Below are positions 1-4,866 of a stretch of DNA of 7,301 nt, piece by piece (position 1 is the first letter of the stretch; each line of letters starts with the position of its first letter). The stretch comes from Campylobacterales bacterium (lineage in GTDB: Bacteria; Campylobacterota; Campylobacteria; Campylobacterales; Hydrogenimonadaceae). The notes under the pieces were generated by a model. That model worked only from the letters and a program-made list of their open reading frames with translations, did not search any database and was not told where the DNA came from. The stretch lies in assembly GCA_026986055.1 (NCBI GenBank), contig JALSPH010000246.1, positions 1 to 7,301 on the forward strand. The letters run 5' to 3'. The translations under genes and the position numbers were made by a program.

Positions 1-928
1 GACTGCACCGGCGATAATATTTATAGATGAGATAGATGCCGTAGGGAAAGCGCGCGGAGGAATGAGAAACGATGAGCGGGAAGCTACTTTGAATCAGCTC
101 CTGACCGAGATGGATGGTTTCGAAGATAGCAGCGGCGTTATAGTGATAGCCGCTACTAACAAGATTGAGATGCTTGACGATGCACTTTTAAGACCGGGCA
201 GGTTTGACAGAAGAGTACATGTCTCTTTGCCGAACAAAGAGGAGAGGGAGTCTATCTTAAGAATCTACCTCTCCAACAAGCCATACAGTTTGGATCTTGA
301 AGAGATTGCGCAGATGAGTGTCGGTTTTAGCGGAGCGGCTCTCTCCTCTTTGGTAAACGAAGCTGCGATACATGCTCTTAAAGAGGGAAAAAAGATCATA
401 GAAACGAGCGACTTTCTAGCGGTAAAAGATAAGGTGCTTCTTGGAAAAAGAAAGATTATGACATATTCGCAAGAGGAGAAGAGGATTTTGGCTTGCTACC
501 AGGCTGCAAAGGCGGCTGCGGCATATTGGCTTGAGATCGAGTTCGATAAGATAGGTCTGCTCACCGACCATTTTCAAAAGCCAGAAAAGGAGATCGTCTC
601 CAAGACCGAGATGGTAAACCGCATAAAAGTCCTTCTTGCGGGTGACGTCATGATGCATCTTCACTACAACGAACACTTCACGAATGCCGCAAAAGATATA
701 AAAGAGGCTCGTCTAATTGCCAAAGATATGGTAGAGCGATACGGCATGGTAGCAGAGCCTGCCTCTGCCGCAAATGCCGAGATCGAGATAGTTTCAGAGG
801 CAAGATCGGAAGTGGAGAGCTTCATAGCCAGAACCGAAGAGGGTATAATGCGCCTTGCAAACGAGATAGTCGAAAAAGAGATGGTCACAAAAGAGGATGT
901 GAAAGAGCTTTTGAATGAGATATTTTAG
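1..928 (+). CDS. FtsH-like AAA+ ATPase with degenerate M41 peptidase domain (5' truncated by window edge)
   Basis: The reading frame is open from base 2, so the gene starts outside the window; ATG 62 is internal. Seen directly: Walker B IIFIDEIDAVG (about 20-52), a DEREATLNQ segment, sensor-1 region IAATN (about 146-160), the second region of homology LRPGRFDRR with both arginine fingers, and the GFSGAALSSLVNEAA sensor-2/lid segment. This order is diagnostic of FtsH-type AAA+ modules; Walker A and any membrane segments lie upstream of the window. Where active FtsH has HEAGH, this protein reads YQAAK (497-511), so both zinc histidines and the catalytic glutamate are missing. The RGxALG segment that normally follows is also absent. 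The aspartate matching the third zinc ligand survives in AAKDIK (695-697), and the helical C-terminal region is still recognisable. Inference: an ATP-driven unfoldase, chaperone or regulatory partner without proteolysis. The frame is intact, so it is not an ordinary pseudogene. The stop overlaps the next gene by 14 nt. Confidence 0.9.
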   Translation, partial: TAPAIIFIDEIDAVGKARGGMRNDEREATLNQLLTEMDGFEDSSGVIVIAATNKIEMLDDALLRPGRFDRRVHVSLPNKEERESILRIYLSNKPYSLDLEEIAQMSVGFSGAALSSLVNEAAIHALKEGKKIIETSDFLAVKDKVLLGKRKIMTYSQEEKRILACYQAAKAAAAYWLEIEFDKIGLLTDHFQKPEKEIVSKTEMVNRIKVLLAGDVMMHLHYNEHFTNAAKDIKEARLIAKDMVERYGMVAEPASAANAEIEIVSEARSEVESFIARTEEGIMRLANEIVEKEMVTKEDVKELLNEIF

Positions 929-1454
929 CGGCTTTAGTCTGCAAAACGAGTCGATACTTTTCGATGAGTTTCTAAAAGAGTATAGGGGCAACCCGTATGT
1001 AGTGGCCGGTTTCAGTTACGGCGCTATCAAAGCTCTAGAGTATGTTTATAAGACCGAAGAGAGGGTGGAGAGGCTTTTGCTTCTCTCTCCTTCATATTTT
1101 TTAAATAGGTCAAAGGCTTTCAAAAAGGCTCAAAAGCTCTATTTCAAAAAGGATCCATCGCACTATCTGAGCGGTTTTTTGAAAAATGCAGCATATCCTG
1201 CCGAATATAGCGAGTTGTCATCTTTTTTGAAAATGGGTACTCTTAAAGAGCTTGAAGAGCTTCTTGAGTACGAGTGGCCCGAAGAGAAGCTACAAAGCGT
1301 TGCAACCCGCGGAGTAAAGATAGAGATCTATTTGGGTGGAAAAGATAAGATAATCGACGCCATGGAGGCTCATGACTTTTTCAAAAACTTCGGTCAGAGC
1401 TATCTTTTCAAACCGTATGGACATATGTTGAAAGAAGGAGTTGTCAGTGGATAG
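915..1454 (+). CDS. bioV: BioV-like pimeloyl-ACP methyl ester esterase (alpha/beta hydrolase)
   Basis: A 179-residue compact alpha/beta hydrolase. The N-terminus (MRYFSGFSLQNESILF) and the nucleophile elbow GFSYG with Ser34 resemble the BioV family known from Helicobacter. BioV hydrolyses pimeloyl-ACP methyl ester to free pimeloyl-ACP for biotin synthesis, replacing BioH in the cytosol. Other visible triad candidates are Asp144 or Asp148 in GGKDKIID and His170 in PYGHML, at the positions expected near the C-terminus. The protein is far shorter than E. coli BioH (about 256 residues) and lacks the usual N-terminal strands before the elbow, which fits BioV. ATG 915 lies inside the upstream gene (14 nt overlap), with a purine-rich AAAGAG 7 nt upstream. 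Its last 8 nt overlap mog. No other biotin gene is in the window, so the substrate is inferred from family resemblance; another small esterase function remains possible. Confidence 0.75.
   Translation: MRYFSGFSLQNESILFDEFLKEYRGNPYVVAGFSYGAIKALEYVYKTEERVERLLLLSPSYFLNRSKAFKKAQKLYFKKDPSHYLSGFLKNAAYPAEYSELSSFLKMGTLKELEELLEYEWPEEKLQSVATRGVKIEIYLGGKDKIIDAMEAHDFFKNFGQSYLFKPYGHMLKEGVVSG
1435..1440 (+). promoter_or_regulatory. Shine-Dalgarno site that selects the mog start
   Basis: AAGGAG lies within the 3' end of bioV. It abuts TTG 1441 with no spacer but is 6 nt from GTG 1447, an ideal distance. It therefore supports GTG 1447 as the real mog start and coupling of mog translation to bioV. Confidence 0.75.
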
Positions 1455-1977
1455 AATAAAGGTCGGGGTAGTGACGGCAAGCGACAGGGCGAGTGCAGGT
1501 ATATATGAGGATATCTCAGGTGTCGCTATTATGGATACGCTTAAAGAGTATCTGCAAAACGAATTGGAGTTTTTCTACAGATGCGTTCCCGATGAGCAGA
1601 AGGAGATAGAGAAGGCTTTGAAGGAGTTGTCCGATGCAGAGTGCGACCTTATAGTCACAACCGGAGGCACCGGACCCGCTCCAAGAGATGTAACTCCCGA
1701 GGCAACGGAAGCGGTGTGCGAAAAGATGCTTCCAGGGTTCGGCGAGCTTATGAGACAGGTGAGCCTGAAGTATGTTCCTACGGCGATACTTAGCCGTCAG
1801 AGTGCCGGTGTGTGCGGCAAAAGCCTCATCATAAACCTTCCCGGCAAGCCAAAGTCGATCAGAGAGTGTCTGGATGCCGTCTTTCCTGCCGTCCCGTACT
1901 GCATAGATCTGATAGGCGGCCGCTATATGGTGACCGATGAGAGCGTTATAAAGGCATTCAGGCCGAAAGGAAAATAG
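1447..1977 (+). CDS. mog: Molybdopterin adenylyltransferase (MogA)
   Basis: A 176-residue protein that aligns by eye along nearly its whole length with E. coli MogA. MogA adenylates molybdopterin with ATP, giving MPT-AMP, the step before MoeA inserts molybdate; it acts in the cytosol as a trimer. Motifs in order, numbered from GTG 1447: ASDRASAG (11-18), VPDEQ with Asp49, TTGGTGP (71-77) followed by RDVTPEAT with Asp81, LPGFGELMRQ, VPTAILSRQ and INLPGKPKSI, then the C-terminal AFRPK typical of MogA. Asp49 and Asp81 match the E. coli catalytic residues Asp49 and Asp82. The MogA-type features argue against its paralogue MoaB. The start is GTG 1447 rather than TTG 1441, because AAGGAG sits 6 nt upstream of the GTG. 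The gene overlaps bioV by 8 nt. Molybdenum cofactor would serve enzymes such as nitrate reductase or formate dehydrogenase, none of which is in the window. Confidence 0.93.
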   Translation: MDRIKVGVVTASDRASAGIYEDISGVAIMDTLKEYLQNELEFFYRCVPDEQKEIEKALKELSDAECDLIVTTGGTGPAPRDVTPEATEAVCEKMLPGFGELMRQVSLKYVPTAILSRQSAGVCGKSLIINLPGKPKSIRECLDAVFPAVPYCIDLIGGRYMVTDESVIKAFRPKGK

Positions 1978-1987
1978 AGCTGATCGT

Positions 1988-2001
1988 GAAGTTCCAACTT
2001 C
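1988..2001 (+). repeat. Short inverted repeat between mog and the Suv3-like gene
   Basis: GAAGTT and AACTTC are perfect 6-nt arms around a central CC. They lie in the 44-nt gap after the mog stop and 20 nt before the next ATG. As RNA only about 5 pairs with a 4-nt loop could form. No U tract follows, so it is not a convincing intrinsic terminator. It could be a weak processing or attenuation hairpin, or chance. Confidence 0.3.
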
Positions 2002-2021
2002 GCTTGTAAGCACTTAAGAGT

Positions 2022-4811
2022 ATGGCAAAAAAGAAGAAAAAGCTTATCAAATATAACCAGACTATTCGTAAGATTTTCGGAGGTGCAGGGTTTGATGAGG
2101 GGATAGAGAGAGTACCTCTTGACAACCTTATAGAGATGGCGATGATCTTGTCGCTTAAAGAGCAGCATTTGAGCAAAGCGGATCTCGTTAGAGCCTTCAG
2201 GCGCCTATGGTCCGCAGCCGACTCGGATGACAGGGCGCTTATAACCGAGTATCTGAAGTCTCTCGATACCACATTCGGTCCCCAAAGGAGTGTTCCAAAC
2301 ATAGAGGAGAGGCGAAAAAAGATCGATGAGATTCTCGCTCAAATAGAGCACACTCCGACAGAAGCCGCTGCGATAAAAGAGCAGTTCGAAGAGTCAAGGC
2401 TTAAAAAGATAACGCCTAAGCGTATCGCCAAAGCTCTTGCAAAACTTAGAAACGAGCGTAAAAGAGACTCTCTTGAAGCTGCCGGTGACGGAGTTTTCGA
2501 TGAAGAGGGAAGATTTGTTTTCTACCACTCTTTCAAGTTCGAAATTTTCGAGGAGCGATTTCATAAAATATTTGAGCTTGAGTGCACGCCGTTTGACGAT
2601 GATGAGGTTTTAAAAGAGCCTGAAGAGAGACTTTTAATGAAACTGAAAGAGTCCAAAGAGGAGGCGATCAGGGCGAAAGAGAGAAAGATCGATGAGTTTT
2701 TAAAGCTCGCTGCACGCCCAAACAGATATTTGCCAAGAGATAAGATTGTCGAGTCTTTAAAAAGAGCACCCCAAAAATGCGACTTTGTCGCTGTGCCTAT
2801 CGCGGACGACTTTGCCAAAGAGATTTTAAGCTCATATGAGATCGCACATATCGAATTCACCGACGACAGCATAAGAGTTTTCAAAAATGTCGAAAAAGAG
2901 ATTTTTCAAAAAAGCGAATGGAGTGTAGAGTACAGGCTTTTGCTTGAGATCGAGAAGAGGTGGTTCTATCAAACCGTCTGGCTTGGCGAGGAGCTTGGCA
3001 TAGATGAAGATTTTAATTGCAGGCGTGCCGAGGTGGAAGCGAGGTTTGACGCAGAGCTTGCCTCTTTGGAGGATGCGTTGATGCAAGAGGCCGACGGGCT
3101 CGACTTGAAAAGAGAGCAGGTCAGGCAAACCATAGCTGAAGCGGTAACGGATGTGATTTCGCAAAAGCAGATACTTGAAATACCATACAAGACACTCAAA
3201 AATATAAACAGGCATTTTGCAAGGCAGATTGAGGGTTTGAAGCTGAAAAAACAGAAAGAGGAGCTTCTTGCAAGAACGATAAGAGATTTCAAAAACCTCT
3301 TTCCGCTTGCCAGGGAGATGGGTAGAAAGCTTATATTTCATGTAGGGCCGACAAACAGCGGCAAGACATATTCGGCTATGAAAGTTTTAAAAGATGCCGA
3401 CACGGGCTACTACCTCGCCCCTTTGAGACTTTTGGCACTGGAAGGGTATGAGACTCTGCAGAAGTGGGGTGTGGCTGCCTCTTTGGTAACGGGAGAGGAG
3501 CAGATAATAGATGAAGAGGCTGCACATATAAGTTCAACGATAGAGATGGCAAACTTTCAGATGGAGGTGGATGTTTGCGTCATAGATGAGGTACAGATGA
3601 TTGCGGATCCTGACAGAGGGTGGGCTTGGGCCAACGCAATCATAGGGATTCCGGCTCAAAAAGTGATCATGACGGGTAGTGAAGATGCACTTGAGGCGGT
3701 AAAGGAGCTTGCCGAATGGCTCGGTGAGGAGCTCGAGATAATAAAATTTGAGCGTAAAGCTCCTCTTATACTAAATCACCACCCCACATCTTTGAAAAAA
3801 CTGGAGCCCGCTACTGCGATAGTCGCCTTCTCAAGAAAAGATGTATTGGCTCTGAAAGAGCAGCTAAGCGGCAGATACGATGTCTCGGTCGTTTATGGAA
3901 ATTTGAGTCCGGAAGTGAGAAGAGAGGAGGCCAGAAGATTTCGTGAAGGGGAGTCTCAGATTTTGGTAGCTACGGATGCGATAGCTATGGGTCTGAATCT
4001 TCCTATAAGGACTATTCTTTTTGCAAGGGATTCAAAATTCGACGGTCAGAGCCGCAGGCTTCTAACACCGTCCGAAGTACGCCAGATAGCGGGACGAGCC
4101 GGTCGTTACGGGCTGCATGAAGAGGGGTTTGTGGGTGCCGTTACGGGAGCTGTTTTAAAGAGTGTTTCAGAGCTTATAGATGAGCCTTCACCCGAAATTG
4201 GCGGCCCTTACCGCGTCATGGCCAACTTGGAGCATATAGAGCTCGTTGCCAAGATTATAGAGACGCAGAGTCTTTCTGAAATTTTGGGCTTTTTTGTAAA
4301 AAACATGAAGTTTGACGGCCCTTTTGTAGCGGCAAATATAGAGAACATGCTTGAGATTGCCAAAATGGTTGACCTATACTCTCTGGATCTAAAATCGAAA
4401 TATCACCTCTCTTGCGCGCCTCTCTCTTTAGGTTCAGCCTACCTTGAGAGCGTTTTTCACCGCTATCTTATATCTTTGGAAAGTGGTGAACCTATACCTT
4501 TTACCCTGCCAAAAGAGCTTCCTGAAGTAGCTCAGACTTCCGATATGCTCTTTGATGCCGAAGAGAGAGTAAAAGAGGTATCTTTGTACCTATGGCTCTC
4601 CTATAGGTTTGGCGACTATTTCGTGGATGTAGAAAATGCTCTCAAGGCGCGAGAGATTTTAAACGCTTTTATAGAGCGATCTTTACGCAAAGGTGTTTTT
4701 GCCAGAGCCTGCAAAAGGTGCGGTAAACCTTTGCCGCCGAACTTTGGTTTTGGAATATGCCAGGAGTGTTTTAGAGGTGCGAGGTATCCAAAAAGATATG
4801 GAAGAAGATGA
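2022..4811 (+). CDS. Suv3-like DExH-box (SF2) RNA helicase with long N-terminal region and C-terminal Cys4 zinc motif
   Basis: A 929-residue protein. Helicase motifs: I GPTNSGKT (442-449), a YLAPLRLLA segment (464-472), LVTGEE (488-493), II DEVQ (522-525) followed by DPDRGWAWA, III TGSEDA (551-556), V ATDAIAMGLNL (650-660) and VI QIAGRAGRYG (688-697). The wording of these motifs is that of eukaryotic mitochondrial SUV3 rather than of DEAD-box proteins. YLWLSYRF (856-863) matches the conserved SUV3 C-terminal motif. Residues 1-435 are outside the helicase core: highly charged, helical, with likely coiled coil around 195-230 and 335-425, and a Lys-rich start (MAKKKKK). I recognise no domain there. 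The C-terminus has C897-x2-C900-x12-C913-x2-C916 and a basic tail, a probable zinc-binding nucleic-acid module. Known SUV3 is an NTP-dependent 3'-5' RNA/DNA unwinder that works with PNPase; a similar RNA-decay role here is inference. An in-frame TAA at 2007 rules out an upstream start, and the ribosome binding site is weak (AAGAG too close). Confidence 0.9.
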   Translation: MAKKKKKLIKYNQTIRKIFGGAGFDEGIERVPLDNLIEMAMILSLKEQHLSKADLVRAFRRLWSAADSDDRALITEYLKSLDTTFGPQRSVPNIEERRKKIDEILAQIEHTPTEAAAIKEQFEESRLKKITPKRIAKALAKLRNERKRDSLEAAGDGVFDEEGRFVFYHSFKFEIFEERFHKIFELECTPFDDDEVLKEPEERLLMKLKESKEEAIRAKERKIDEFLKLAARPNRYLPRDKIVESLKRAPQKCDFVAVPIADDFAKEILSSYEIAHIEFTDDSIRVFKNVEKEIFQKSEWSVEYRLLLEIEKRWFYQTVWLGEELGIDEDFNCRRAEVEARFDAELASLEDALMQEADGLDLKREQVRQTIAEAVTDVISQKQILEIPYKTLKNINRHFARQIEGLKLKKQKEELLARTIRDFKNLFPLAREMGRKLIFHVGPTNSGKTYSAMKVLKDADTGYYLAPLRLLALEGYETLQKWGVAASLVTGEEQIIDEEAAHISSTIEMANFQMEVDVCVIDEVQMIADPDRGWAWANAIIGIPAQKVIMTGSEDALEAVKELAEWLGEELEIIKFERKAPLILNHHPTSLKKLEPATAIVAFSRKDVLALKEQLSGRYDVSVVYGNLSPEVRREEARRFREGESQILVATDAIAMGLNLPIRTILFARDSKFDGQSRRLLTPSEVRQIAGRAGRYGLHEEGFVGAVTGAVLKSVSELIDEPSPEIGGPYRVMANLEHIELVAKIIETQSLSEILGFFVKNMKFDGPFVAANIENMLEIAKMVDLYSLDLKSKYHLSCAPLSLGSAYLESVFHRYLISLESGEPIPFTLPKELPEVAQTSDMLFDAEERVKEVSLYLWLSYRFGDYFVDVENALKAREILNAFIERSLRKGVFARACKRCGKPLPPNFGFGICQECFRGARYPKRYGRR

Positions 4812-4864
4812 AGAAGCAAGGTATTAATAGCATAGACTCAAACAATCCATTTAAAAAGCTATAG
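4808..4864 (+). other. Possible 18-codon bridging ORF between the two helicase genes
   Basis: ATG 4808 overlaps the stop of the Suv3-like gene in an ATGA arrangement. It runs as MKKQGINSIDSNNPFKKL to TAG 4862-4864, 2 nt before the ATG of the next helicase. GAAGAAG lies just upstream inside the Suv3-like gene. It could carry ribosomes across the 55-nt gap as a translational-coupling minicistron. It shows no recognisable domain, and chance is a serious alternative. Confidence 0.2.
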
Positions 4865-4866
4865 CA

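Noticed and set aside
1..928. Calling the FtsH-like gene a pseudogene because HEXXH is missing
   Set aside because: The frame is uninterrupted, ATPase motifs are preserved, and the gene is overlapped by its neighbour, which points to a maintained protein.
1516..2013. 165-codon open frame on the - strand opposite mog
   Set aside because: Mirror frame of a clearly conserved gene; its translation shows no recognisable motif.
1978..2021. Intrinsic terminator after mog
   Set aside because: The only inverted repeat forms a weak stem and has no T run after it.
2027..2033. A AAA AAG slippery heptamer at codons 2-4 of the Suv3-like gene, similar to the dnaX frameshift site
   Set aside because: It sits right after the start codon, no downstream stimulatory hairpin was recognised, and the zero frame gives a full, well-matched protein; it is best explained by the Lys-rich N-terminus.
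2832..3341. 169-codon open frame on the - strand opposite the Suv3-like gene
   Set aside because: Shadow of a strongly supported coding region with no motif of its own.
4822..4828. TATTAAT as a possible -10 promoter element for the UvrD-like gene
   Set aside because: No convincing -35 element at the right distance; AT-rich gaps give such hexamers by chance.
4858..4865. Perfect 8-bp palindrome GCTATAGC just before the UvrD-like start
   Set aside because: Too short to distinguish from chance and not paired with any other operator-like copy.
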